Shown here one piece after another: positions 1 to 11,239 of a stretch of 64,000 nucleotides of DNA. Position 1 is the stretch's first letter; every line of letters starts with the position of its first letter. Source of the stretch: Lineus longissimus (taxonomy: Eukaryota; Nemertea; Pilidiophora; Heteronemertea; Lineidae); NCBI RefSeq assembly GCF_910592395.1, contig NC_088310.1, forward strand, positions 503,501 through 567,500. The letters run 5' to 3'. A program made the translations under genes and the position numbers. The notes below the pieces were generated by a model. It worked only from the letters and a program-made list of their open reading frames with translations. It was not told the origin of the DNA and did not search any database.

Positions 1-2
1 TG

Positions 3-69
3 AAACAACCGTCAACAAACGCGGAGTTCTACACAGTGACAGTACTATCCAACTACAGTGGACCATCAA
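3..69 (+). CDS. possible 3' part of a fibronectin type III exon (window edge)
   Basis: Reading from base 3, the first 22 codons are open and contain EFYTVTVLSNYSGPS, which resembles the F and G strands of a fibronectin type III domain (Y-x-V-x-V followed by a G-x-S turn). The frame meets a plausible donor (A|gtaaga after base 69) leaving phase 1, the usual phase at FN3 exon borders. No following exon was found before the 7B2 gene, so this would be the tail of a gene lying mostly left of the window. The call rests on a very short stretch and could be chance. Confidence 0.25.
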
Positions 70-3000
70 GTAAGATCAGAAACTAAAGCAATGGGAATCG
101 TTTGCGGTTTGGCTTCAGTAGAATGGCGATGTCGGTTTCACTGCTACTTTGGAAGGCTGGTTTCTGGTTGTAATCAACGAAACCAATATGACACTTGTCA
201 TGTACAAATGGTTTCTGATGGTGAAGCTACTTTGGATGACGAGATAAGTTCAAATTTAATGTGACAACGATTGAGGAAGGCTTGTGGCACTCCTTGTAAG
301 GTATGGCTTCATGAGAGCTTGCGGGCATGGTGTCTGCACCTCGTCCCGTTTGTGTTTGGTTCTCCACGACCGTCAAGTGAAAGTCCGCAGGGATCACGAT
401 AGGGGTTGATAAGTCTAATATATTCCCCTGCGGGGCTTTTAGTTGTGTCACTATTGTGGCACGCGTGGCAACATACCGAAACCTCAGGTGGTTAAATGGA
501 ACTAATTTGATCTAAAGTGCCGAATGCATACTATGATTATGACACCATTTGTTTGTTTTCGAACTTAAATACTTCCTGATTGTGCCATCCCGCTGCCTTA
601 TGTAGGCTTGATAGATGGACAGTCACAGTAAGTCAATGAAATGAGCAATTTTACAGGTCATTAGCCAAGTTAAAAGGTAAACAGGGTCATCCCAGGAGAG
701 AATATAATAAAGAAGATAGCCAATTCATCCCCTCATCAAGCAGTCAATTACTGTTGACGATCAAAACTGCGCGAATCCGATTCAGGAATGTCGTCGCTTT
801 TTTCAGTTTCTAATCAAAACAAAAGGTACTGAACAAGATTTGGTTCTTTAATATCAATTAAACTCTGTCTAATGGTGTTAAATGCTCATACATGCTTTTA
901 GTCATTATATGCCTTTTATTCTTAATGCTACTGCACTCAGTGACCAAACCTCTAAATCTCAAGGGCAAGTTTTAGTGAAGGCCTAAAAGGCCTCGACTTG
1001 AGAAATCTCCTTAAGCCATTTAAGTGAGCTAATCTCGTGAACTTTAGTTTGAACCTCTCTGCATAAAACCAGTCAATGATGAGAGAATGAGACAACAACC
1101 CAGCATGCGATGACCTTTCCCCAAGAAGAGAATGGTCATCCTAAAGGCCTGGCCGGCAAGAACTAACACACTCACGACCCCCACCGTGGGACAAAATAGG
1201 AATTGGATTAGCCGGATAAGAAGTTTATATCGAAGAAATATCTGCTTAACACTTTTATGACAATAAAATATGGCATGGGTTGTGGCCGAAGGTCCAATTA
1301 GAGTAAGCCTGGTTATTCTGCTATCACAAATATTTGATAGTTTACAATCGTTTCAAATCTCACAGTGTGGCATCTCAGCAGCTACAATACTGCACTTGTA
1401 GCCTGTCGTGAGGCCACATCCAGATCAATGGTAGAAGGAATTTCACCCCGATCTGGCCTGCTCGGACACCACAACATACAGGGAGGGATGTCGCCAGAAT
1501 CAGATCGATACCACGCTTATACGCTTCTTCCGTTCGGGCAAAGACGTTTAGAAATTCCCTTCAGCACTCGAGACAGCAATACCTCTAAATAAAGTAGGGT
1601 CTGTCACCTGCTTATCTGCTAATCGAGATGGCCGATAAGTAGTGAAAAGCGAACTTAGAGAAAAGCCATTGCGAGAGGAGGAAATCATGTTAATAACTGG
1701 GCCATCAGTGTGATTCTGGTATTGATCCTCAGCTAATTGAATCGATTGCTGCAGATGCCAGACTTGAATTTATGTCTTAAAAGTAAGACTTTGACAGAGA
1801 GAGATAATCGATTCACTGACATCAATCCCATTCATGGTCAGACCCGGCACGACACCGACCGTGTGGATTGTCTGAATGTCTCCCCTGAGGGACGGCAAGT
1901 CCTCAGATTGGGCTCCACGATTGAATAGGTGTCGATATCGCAATTGAGATATTCGAGAACAGTGGCACTGGTGTTCAATACTTCCTTCAGAAAAGATGCC
2001 AATCAAAACATATCTGTGTTCAATCAATCCTGACAGTTGTTTGAATAGTGTTGATATTTGCCAAACGAATCGACACAAGCGTGCTATTGGTAATGTCCCA
2101 ACCCCTGACCTGCAGGCCCGATCGGTGTTGCTTGTTACACACGTCGCTAGCAAATGCGCAACCACGATGACATTTAACTGGCGACAGTGTGTTTTGGAAT
2201 CCCTGCACAGGTCTTACATATGTCAACTTACTGTCATTGGTTTGTGAGCATGACTGTACTTGCAGTGACCTGAGCTCCGAATGCAACAGATGTTAAAAAT
2301 GGCCGTCAGCCGTCGCCAAAACGTTTTTTTCTTCTTCAATTAAAATCTCATCAAACATTCGATATGCCACCATTTCACCTTCAAAGTCAACCAAAAACCT
2401 TGAACATTGGGTATTATCGTAGCGTCAATACTTTAAAGAGTAGAAGACATACACTAATGGTAATCAACTATACGAGTGATTCAACTGGCGAGATGTTCTT
2501 AAAGGAAAGAACTCATGCACAAAGAGCAACAAGAGAGGACGGAGGAACACTCCCCATTCGTTAGATTTGGTACTTTTGTCGCCGCGATATTACTTCAGTT
2601 GGACTTGTGGTGACGCGCGATGCCGCTGGTGGTACAACGCTACGGTTGACAGCTCCAAGCTGGTTGAAGGAAGAACTGGAAAGGATCTAGTTGACTTGAA
2701 AGATGGGCGGGTAATGTTTAACCAGTTTATAGCTATCCTACCTTTGATGTAATGCGAATGTATCCAGAGAAATGATATTCCACACCAACTCGTTGACCAG
2801 ACCTGTGCGAGTGCTTACTACGAAATGAGTGGTCCCTCTCCAAGCAGGACCAGCGAACTATTGTTCCGGATTAGTCGCTCCGCCGCGCCATGAAATCAGT
2901 CTCGCTGTGTATGGGCTCAGCGCTTTGGCTGATCATGGCCATGGTTTATACCCCAAGTGCGCAAGATTAGCCTTTGGCGGAGACCTTGACGTTTCCACGT

Positions 3001-3540
3001 TCACTCATTGACCCCAGACGAAATGATAAAGCGCGAGTTTTTGACGCCGAAACTTCACAGAGTTTTCATAGTTTTGATATGTGAACTTAATCTCTGACGT
3101 GATATACATTTGTTACTGATTGCTGACACCTCTGTTAGGCCTCGCATTGGCATTTAGTTGCAACAGCGCCAACAACTCAGCCGCAGATCAGGCCATATAC
3201 ATATGATATACTGAGCGATTTGATGAGACAGAAAGACAAGTTCTCATTGTAAACAAGAACCTAGCCGCCGATAGACACATTTTTTCTATCTACATGTAGC
3301 TGAGAATAGCTAACCCTGACTAAAACCAACACAAGCTAATTTTGTCCCTCGGACATCAATCTCAGGGATCACCATCTCGTTCACATCAGTTACGGCATTT
3401 TCGTTCGAGTTGCCCCGTAGCGTCGAAATGTCGAACTAACCGCCTGGAAGCATGGATCGATATCCGCGCTAATGCAGTCGCCCACTCAATGCTAACAGAG
3501 CTAGCGACAAATCCACGATTCATGATTAATATATCTTTTC
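70..3540. other. intergenic or intronic DNA, no gene recognised
   Basis: Open frames here are short, overlap on both strands and show no family resemblance or paired splice sites that I can identify. The longest, minus strand 1770-2165, has no recognisable motif. I see no RNA gene and no clear repeat. If the FN3-like exon at the left edge is real, this stretch may be its intron or 3' flank. Confidence 0.5.
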
Positions 3541-3542
3541 TC

Positions 3543-3550
3543 TGACGTCA
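3543..3550. promoter_or_regulatory. perfect CRE palindrome upstream of 7B2
   Basis: TGACGTCA is the full cAMP-response element recognised by CREB/ATF proteins. It lies about 1.06 kb upstream of the 7B2 start codon and about 100 bases upstream of a plausible non-coding first exon of that gene. CRE-driven expression is common for neuroendocrine secretory genes. A regulatory role here is inference from motif and position only, since an 8-bp site occurs by chance about once per 65 kb. Confidence 0.35.
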
Positions 3551-3554
3551 TAGA

Positions 3555-3649
3555 ATAGCTTAGGAGGTCGCCATTTTACATCAGTCAGACTCTTTCTCAA
3601 AGGAAGGACATATCCATTTCAATTAGGGATACAGAAACATAAAAACAAG
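3555..3649 (+). other. candidate non-coding first exon of 7B2
   Basis: The 7B2 start codon sits only nine bases after a good acceptor (attttcag, ending 4598), so an upstream 5' UTR exon must exist. A consensus donor, CAAG|gtaggt, ends at 3649 and lies downstream of the CRE and of an AT-rich TATA-like stretch near 3527-3536. The 5' limit given is a guess, and other donors in the interval could serve. Confidence 0.25.
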
Positions 3650-4598
3650 GTAGGTGGTTGTTAGTGTTCCTTTTCGGCAATATGAACTCTTGGTGTTTTA
3701 CAAGAATCACTCTTTTTCTGTCAGTCACATCTATTAGATGGGAATTTTACATCCAGATTGTGACAATGACGCGCAACTGGCTATGTGACACTAGCCATAT
3801 TGCAAACTAGTATAGGTAGCTTTTATATAGTCGCCAGCTGAACTGCTGACATTATTACAAATATTAATCATTACGTTTTCAATCAATTTATTGAATAGCC
3901 CATTCGTAAGTCAGTGAAAATGAAAAAAAAACACTTGAAAATTGCGAATGGGGGTGGGGGGGGGGGGGTAGACCGTTGTAGGGGTATGAGGAAATATCAT
4001 TTTTGTGTCTACTGTTTGGAATTTTTAACACCCGCAACGCCCGTCAGGAAAAGATTGCTTGCTGTTTAAACGTCGGCGGAGTACTGGAGCATAAAGCTGG
4101 CTGTTCCTTTTCCTAAAACACGGACAACCATTGATAACAGATATTGTCTCAGTAACTACAGGATTAAGTTTATGGCATTCACATGACGTGCACTGTTATT
4201 TTCAAATGACACCGAGGACAGGAACAAATATCATCCATAGAATGTGGCCAAGTGATAGGCCTACAATGTACCGGTAACATGGTCATATGGAGTTACATAA
4301 AAGCGCATTGGTTTCAAGAGCTAAAGTAACGGCAGGCAAACAGTGTTCATTCTTCCCGTTGGTGGCGCCATTACTTGCTAATTACCATTGTGTTGATGCA
4401 CCTGCTAATAATGTCAACCTGACACACGCCACCAGAGGTTGCCATAGCAACATTGCGGTTGATGACGGTGATATTGACATTCGCTCACTCAGATCTACGT
4501 TGCTTCCGGTAGCCAGTGGTTTGACTTGTCGAAATATGTACGAGGTTTCATCTTACCGCCATCAGATTTAATATTTATTGAGATGTGTTCATTTTCAG
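3650..4598 (+). other. probable first intron of 7B2, with a poly-G tract
   Basis: No coding exon is recognisable. A near-continuous G tract occupies about 3950-3968. The frame at 4287-4571 on the plus strand has no recognisable motif. The stretch ends in the acceptor used by the first 7B2 coding exon. Confidence 0.3.
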
Positions 4599-4607
4599 GT
4601 GCCTGTA

Positions 4608-7083
4608 ATGAGCTACATCTATTTCTCTGCCTGCCTGGTCACCTTGGCGCTCATAGGGGGCGCCAGGGCGGACCCGGCCTACAGAGACATCCTGGACGGC
4701 ATCTATCAGTACAGGAACCTCAGGAATGACGGGTACTTCGATACGATACCTGCCTTCGAGGAACTAGAGAAGGACAATGAACCTACAGATGCCATCCCAG
4801 ACGATATGAGTTATTACCCTCAGTATGGCTGGGAGGGGGACCAGCCTGAGGAAGAGGACAATGACCTTGCCTCCATCGGGCTAGCCGACCCCTACGGATA
4901 TGAAGAGGATGAAGAGGCACAGGCACAGGAAGACGACCAGCAGGGCCCGTTCCAGCTGAGGTCTACCAATGATCTCAGGGACCCCGAGCTGCTTGAGAAT
5001 AGCGCACTCTGGGGGACGCATTACGTCTCAGGTAGGTTCAACCGTAAATCTATAAGGAATAACATATATCACAGTGTATATAAGTATTTGGATGTAAACA
5101 TTTTTTGGCGTAGTAAGGTAATTAGATACACCCCATCTCCACTGTGCACACCTCGATCCACCAAGCATCTGTAAGTGGTGCTACCTGCTTGTTGATGAGA
5201 TACACATGATTGTCCCTTCCAGGTGGCGCTGGTGAAGGTAAACAACACCTAAAGCCTAACGGAGAACAGAAGAACAAACAGGAAGTGAAGTCTGATGCTG
5301 CGCTACCAGCCTACTGCGAACCACCAAACCCATGCCCCAAGGGATACTCCGGTAAGCGAACACTACATGTAGTTAGGCTTTCGAGAGAGAATCGGAAGTA
5401 TGAATGGGTTGGAAATTGATATACAGGCCAGCAGCCCAAGACTTCTCAGAGTGTCTCTATGTCGCAGGGGATGAGACTTCTTTGGCGTGGATGATTATGT
5501 CTTGAAATATATACGGCTAATCATCCGTTCCTACAAACTCACGTGTGTAACGCGGCGATAAATCAACTAACGTAACGCCACCATGGAACGGAGCTGTGCT
5601 GCTAAGATTAATCCATCAAAGTAGAGTATGGTAACACACGTGTGGTTCTTAACTGTCACCTACCAACAGTATCAACATCCAGTAACAGCGATGAACGACA
5701 TTTTGTCGAGCAATATTTACAGGAACGTTTTGCTTTCCAGAGGACAAAAACTGCCAGAAAGACGTGAAGGACACAGCTGAGTTCAACCGACAGTTGATCA
5801 AGGAGAAACAGTCCAAGGGAGAATGTGCATGCGACAGTGAACATATGAAGAAATGTCCCCACAACAGACCAAATATCAACACCAAGTCCGACAGTGGAGA
5901 CCTCGCAGCTTTACTCAAAAATAACGATTTTGGAGTGAGTGGATGTTTTGAGTTTCTTTTTTACGAATCTGCTTTCTCGGCTACAACGATGCCCCTCAAG
6001 CGGCCATCCGCCGGTTAATGTTGAAGCCTGCCATGGACATAATTGACCAGAACATGCGTACTTATAGGCATAGCCATCGCTGGGCTGCCTGTGCGCATGG
6101 GTTCTTTGATACCGTATTGACAAATTTTGGGTAACCTGAGCACAATTGTTGCATCTCCGTTATAATCCACGTCGCATGCTTGGTGTCCAATGCATCCATT
6201 GCATGCACCGCGCTTTCACCTGCCAGAGCTCTGCCACTAGCACCAGCAGTACATGTGTATGTCAAATGCCAATGATCTGGTTCAAGGCAAGATACATACA
6301 TGTATAGTCTTCTCGCTTCCACATTTTTCATGCTTCTGCTTTTGTTATTGTTTCTACATGGCACCTTGTCCTTTTCCTGTGAAGGACATCTCTTCTCTAC
6401 TTCCACAGGGCTCCAAGAGAAACAAACTCGTCGCCAAGAAAGCACCACATATGATCAGAAAAAGGGTAAGAGCACTACTGCTCCAGAGCACAATGTAGCA
6501 TAAACTTATGGCGAACCTGATCCAAATTCAAATCATCATCAACATCAACATCATTTCGATATTATCATAACTTATAAAAACACAGGAGAGATTTCAAAAG
6601 GAGAACAAAGACGTCTCATGTCCTCCATCTTGTTTCTCCTCACTCAGGAACAGGTAACATTTTCGTAATCTTCACGTCGCAGTCCAATCAGAATCACTGT
6701 AACCTGCATCACCGAGGCAGTCATCGGAAAGCATCCAATCACAACGCTCAAAATTTAAACTTGCTGGCGGGTTGATGAGGAATAGCTGAGAATTCAATGG
6801 CTTGTCTAACTCTCTATTCATCTCATTTAGGGCTATTGGATACCTCCACATTTCATGTAGTTGCTGGTAGCTTAACACGATCCCTTGGTCAACGACAGAA
6901 GTAGTTTGACCAAGGTACCTCTTCTTCTTTCAGTATATAGCGGACGAAAAGAGGGCGCGCTATGGATATTACTGGAAGGGTCAAAAACTGCCAACAGTCG
7001 CCAAGAAGTCCCCTCAGAACATCGAGTATGATAAGTGGTGGCACCTGAAGGATGCCAAGGATAGTGAGATGCAGATGAAGTAA
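4608..7083 (+). CDS. SCG5: neuroendocrine protein 7B2 (secretogranin V), prohormone convertase 2 chaperone
   Basis: 7B2 is a secreted granule protein that helps proprotein convertase 2 mature and, through its C-terminal peptide, inhibits it. Exons: 4608-5031, 5223-5351, 5741-5934, 6409-6465, an optional 6-base exon 6648-6653, and 6934-7083; all junctions keep frame, giving 317-319 residues. The ATG at 4608 is preferred because it follows an acceptor and begins a clear signal peptide (MSYIYFSACLVTLALIGGARA). An acidic region follows, then the family core: HYVSGGAGEG, LKPNGEQ, ALPAYCEPPNPCPKGYS, KNCQKDVKDTAEFNR and GECACDSEHMKKCP. The fourth exon gives KLVAKKAPHMIRKR and the last gives GQKLPTVAKKSPQ, both resembling the PC2-inhibitory VVAKK site. 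Dibasic sites (RKR, EKR) between them could serve as the furin-type cleavage. The protein is longer than the roughly 210-residue vertebrate form, mainly in the acidic N-terminal half and the doubled tail. Confidence 0.93.
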
Positions 7084-8507
7084 TCTCGAGAAAACAAGCG
7101 GGAGGTCGCGGGTGAAACTATTGGAAAGAATGTGGTGTCAGGCACCCGTAGGCGTCCAACGTTGCTTTTGAAAGAGAGGTCTCGATGATTAACCACCGGC
7201 TGTGATGACGCGTAGGTCTGTTTTTACAAACACCGGTAATTTTACCATCAAACGGGGGTAAGCGTACCGACATCAACATTCAACGGCCACCAATGGCGTT
7301 TAGCAAAGATCTGCGCATGCTCGGTTCCAAAAATTTAAACTGAGCATTGTCATCACGCCATGTCAGCCATATTCTATCCAATAGTTGGCCAATCGTGATT
7401 ATCTCTCACCGGTTGAGAGACGCATCACGGTGAATTATAAGAGTGTGATATCAAAATATGGATGTGATATTTAATGTTTAGTCAAAGTTGTCTCCTTGTT
7501 GGCCGGAATGTGCAATAATCATGAAAATGATAACCTTAGGCCTTGTTTTTATTGTTGTAACTTGAATGACGCGTAGCCGAATAACGAACAAACTTCCACG
7601 TCACTTTATAATCGGTGCTGTAACCCACCAGTTTGATTTTATGTCGTCCTGTACCACGTGACCGGAAGCTGTTCTCTCTGAGCAAACCGACACCAGTCTC
7701 ACCAAAAGCTGCACTTGTGCTCAATATCACGGAAACTATTTAACATGAATCTCGACAACATCCTCACCACATTGCTTCAGCCGAGTCGGAGTAAACACTG
7801 TGTTTACCGTGATATTTTCTTGAACGTCCGATGAAATAACGGGACTTCCAAAACACACCAGCGATTTCTTTTTTGATCATCGAATTATTTAGAAATAAAA
7901 TCTGTAAGTAGGCTGGAAGAATCATAAGCAGGCGACGGAGCAGTTTCCGATGACGTACTTCCGGTACCATTTGTTTATGTGAGTGATGGAACCAGCGGTC
8001 GTGCTACTTAAACTTGTACACATGGATGTTGTTGTTCACTTCTACTGTTGAATATGGCATCTTATTCAAAATTCAGCAAAATGACTACGCGTATTTTTGT
8101 AATGAACTTGTTTAATCAAAGGACCCGATGACCAGCGTTTTGGAAAGACGTTGAGATATGAATTTGAGATACCTCCGCATTCTTAGCCCACCGTTCTATT
8201 CAAGTCTTTCAAGATCTGCTTCAACTGCACACGCTTACAATGCACTTTAGTATTGCTTTATTGCACACATTTTGTCTCATGTTTTCTAAAGAATACGAAG
8301 AGATATCTTAATTGACGAACTAGCCGAACGAGTAACCCACCGACTCATGCTGTACTTTATGATGTAATATACATGTCGTTGATTTGTTATTGTGAAATAC
8401 ACTCAAATATACAAAATTACGAGCATTTGCTTTTTCACATTGAGGGGATCTTGCCTTTTCCGTCTCAAGACTGGCTTTCATTCGACCAACCCAATCTTAT
8501 GCGATTG
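7084..8507. other. 7B2 3' flank and intergenic DNA
   Basis: The 3' UTR of 7B2 must begin here. The first polyadenylation hexamer I see is AATAAA at 7894-7899, about 0.8 kb after the stop codon. No other gene is recognisable. Confidence 0.4.
7894..7899 (+). terminator. possible polyadenylation signal of 7B2
   Basis: AATAAA on the plus strand, the first such hexamer noticed after the 7B2 stop codon. Use is inferred from position only. Confidence 0.3.
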
Positions 8508-8593
8508 CCAACCTTGCTTGGAGGAAAGATCTTGCCGGCTCAGGAAGCCCAACATTTCCTGTATCACTGAGGCCTTTACCATTTGAGCTGTAG
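8508..8593 (+). pseudogene. decayed copy of part of exon 1 of the downstream dioxygenase
   Basis: This segment is nearly the same as 8861-8942 inside the first exon of the next gene, about 352 bases downstream. Read in the matching frame it gives NLAWRKDLAGSGSP then TFPVSLRPLPFEL followed by a TAG stop at 8591-8593; the intact gene has HLAWRKHLAGSES and FPVSLRPFQFDLP. Frame and protein sequence are kept better than the bases, so it was once coding. It looks like the remnant of a local duplication, or of a lost tandem paralogue, and not an alternative exon, because the frame closes and no donor follows. Confidence 0.7.
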
Positions 8594-8775
8594 GGAGACC
8601 TTACCAGAACAGCGAGACATCACCACCAACGTGACAAAGATGTTCCATATTCATTAAATGACTCTTCGCCGCCGAATGACATTCACATCATGGTCAACAG
8701 ATGGTAACAGCAATCTGTTCATAAACGTGTTAATGGGTTGGTAAGACAAGTCGAGTCAAACACTTTGGCAGCATC

Positions 8776-10949
8776 ATGATGTCTCCATTCGTTGGGCTTG
8801 CGGCCTCAACCGCGAGGACACATCACATCTTCAGGCAAACCTTCCGTGCGCGAGGATTAGCTCACCTTGCTTGGAGGAAACATCTCGCCGGCTCAGAGAG
8901 CCCAACATTCCCTGTGTCACTGAGGCCTTTCCAGTTTGACCTTCCCCATGCCCTGCATCATCCGCCAGTTGTAAAAGCCGATCTAAAGAAGACCGGATCG
9001 CAGTTTAAGAATCGCCTGCTGGCGGCCGTGGACAAACACGGCGCTGTTTTAATCCGGGGCCTTCCGCTCAAAACCGGCGAGGAGTTCGCTCAGTTTTACT
9101 CCGGTTTTGATTTGAAGAGTATGGAGTATGTTGGCGGGGTTTCAAAAGGCAGGGATCCAGTGAAAGGAGACGTATTCTTATCGAGCCGGGATCCACCGAA
9201 CTTTACCATCGAACCGCACCAGGAGATGTCATACAACGAGTCCTACCCAGACCTGGTAAGGTATCTGATGCGATGATTTCAAACGGCCTTACTTGCAGAC
9301 CAGGTTCGATGCTTTTCTATGGGACATGTCAAGTTCTAAACTGAGTAAGGATAGGTTCCCACCGAGGGTGATCGCGAGACGGCTTTGTCATTTTGAGTTT
9401 TCGCAACACTTCACCAAAACCGAACCAACAAAAGCTTTTGCAATGCGATTCTGCATGCGCTGTGCGATTCATGCAAAACTGCATTCATTGGAATGCACGT
9501 TTCCACTCGACGACACGATTTCGCTGGAATTGCCCTGGGCATGCGTAATCGCTGAAACAAGTTCTTTTTGGGGAGATTGGTGGGCAAAGAGGAGTAAAAG
9601 AACAAAGCCGTTACCTGTGCGTTCTCGCAATCGCGTTCAGCGGAAACCTACCCTACCTGCAAATCCGTCACGATGTAACCCAGGGCCAAATCCTGGTAGA
9701 TAGGTTGCCGATCATAGGTAGGTTAAGATCCTACATTCCAGACAACACTTGCAAAATTCTGACGAGAAAAGATTGTGAAAATGTGGGTTTTTTCCAGTTC
9801 TTTCTGTTCTGTGTGGTGCCGCCTGGTCCCGGATGTGGTGGTGAATCTGGCGTGACAGATGCCCGTGAGGTGGCGCGTAAACTTGACCCAGAAGTAGTTG
9901 AGAAGTTCAGACGTCTCGGTGTGAAATATCGCCAATATCTTCCGGATAGAGCTAAGGCGCACTACGTTGATTGGCAAGGGGTAAGAATCACCGATTTTGT
10001 ATGACTTCAGTAGCTTAATTGGCAAAGATTCCAAGTAACTGTAATAAGAAAGCTCAGCCGGCAGGAAAATGACGATACCGGGAAACCACGCAAAGTGAAG
10101 GCTGCTTTTCGTACAAGTCGAGCCATGCCACAAGGACTTACTGCATCATAAATCTGGTGACCTCTTACTTGATCACCTGTAAATGGCCGCTTTGTGCTGA
10201 TCAGCCATTAGGCCTGACCTTTCTTTTCAGAATCTAAGAACAGAGTCTAAGGCAGAGGCTGAGGACATCCTGAAGAAGGCTAACCATGATTTTGAATGGG
10301 ACGAAGAGGGAGCTCTAGCTTATACGACAAAATGTCTGCCAGCTTTTAGAAAACACCCTCGAACAGGTACATGCCTTGCCAATTTCAGTCATTTCCTCTT
10401 CTTTGAATTCACTAACAGTCACCTCTACAGTGACGCGGCTCTCTCTGAATGTTGTCATTGTTCTCCGGAGCCCACAGTTACCTTCAGGTCAAGACTGTCC
10501 TGATATTTGAAAGTTTTCTTGGATGTAATCGATGGTCATTAGTTCCATCCGTCTTGTCGGGAGGTGCCACAATTACTTTCAAGTTAAGTTAGAATAGTTG
10601 CTGATATGTTTGTCAAAGTGAATGATGCATTCCGTATGCCATTTCAGGTGAGATGATATGGTTCAATCAAGTTTTCGTCTTGAATCCAGTGGCATTCCGG
10701 GTTCACCCGGACTATCAGGGATCCGACCTCCCGGACGAGAAGTTCCCAATCCAGTCATTCTACGGAGACGGTTCCCCGATTGAACTCGATGTTCTGCAGC
10801 ACATTCGTGAGGTGACTTGGAAGTGTACCGTTGGCGAGCAGCTGAGGGTAGGGGAACTGTTGGTCTTGGACAATATGACCATGATGCACTCAAGGCTTGG
10901 CTTTACTGGGCCGAGGAAGTTTGTCGTAAGCCAAGCGCTCCTGCCATAG
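8776..10949 (+). CDS. TauD/clavaminate synthase-like Fe(II)/2-oxoglutarate dioxygenase
   Basis: Exons 8776-9255, 9798-9980, 10231-10366 and 10648-10949 join in frame to a protein of about 366 residues, the normal size for this family. The fold is the double-stranded beta helix that couples decarboxylation of 2-oxoglutarate to oxidation of a substrate, which is unknown here. The proximal iron site is seen as EPHQEMSYNESYPDL (H-x-E). After it come GGESGVTDAREVARKLDP, then RKHPRTGEMIWFNQ, and near the C-terminus the distal histidine and 2-oxoglutarate-binding arginine in MMHSRLGFTGPRKFVVSQAL. HGAVLIRGLPL is the usual N-terminal strand. The first 40 or so residues are rich in R, S, A and T and poor in acid, as in a mitochondrial presequence (inference). 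Two adjacent ATGs (8776, 8779) are equally possible starts. Relatives are uncharacterised animal and plant 'clavaminate synthase-like' proteins, so no substrate is claimed. Confidence 0.88.
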
Positions 10950-11233
10950 TTGGTTGGTTGGCAAAACCTAGCAGAAACGACTCGAGGACGGGGCGACTGG
11001 TAAGGAAGGAACCAACTCTATCTTTAAAAGGAATTCAACTGGTGGTTTACCTAACATGATTGTACAGTGCCTATACCAACTGTTCCATGAGACTTAGAAG
11101 TGCAATGTACAGCACAGTAAGGAAGGAAGACCAAGTAAATTATATATTTATCTGTATTGCACTGGCTACATTTCATATCAGGTTTTGGTGGAAAGAAATA
11201 TGATTCTTAACTTATTTCTTCTAGAGGGTCCCA

Positions 11234-11239
11234 TTTATT
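11234..11239 (-). terminator. AATAAA overlapping the stop codon of the LRR gene
   Basis: On the minus strand the LRR gene ends AGC TAA TAAATGGG: the polyadenylation hexamer AATAAA begins inside the TAA stop codon. If used, the 3' UTR would be only some 15-30 bases long. A more distal signal could be used instead. Confidence 0.4.

Noticed and set aside
1770-2165. 131-codon minus-strand open frame
   Set aside because: No motif, no conserved pattern and equally long overlapping frames on the other strand; consistent with chance.
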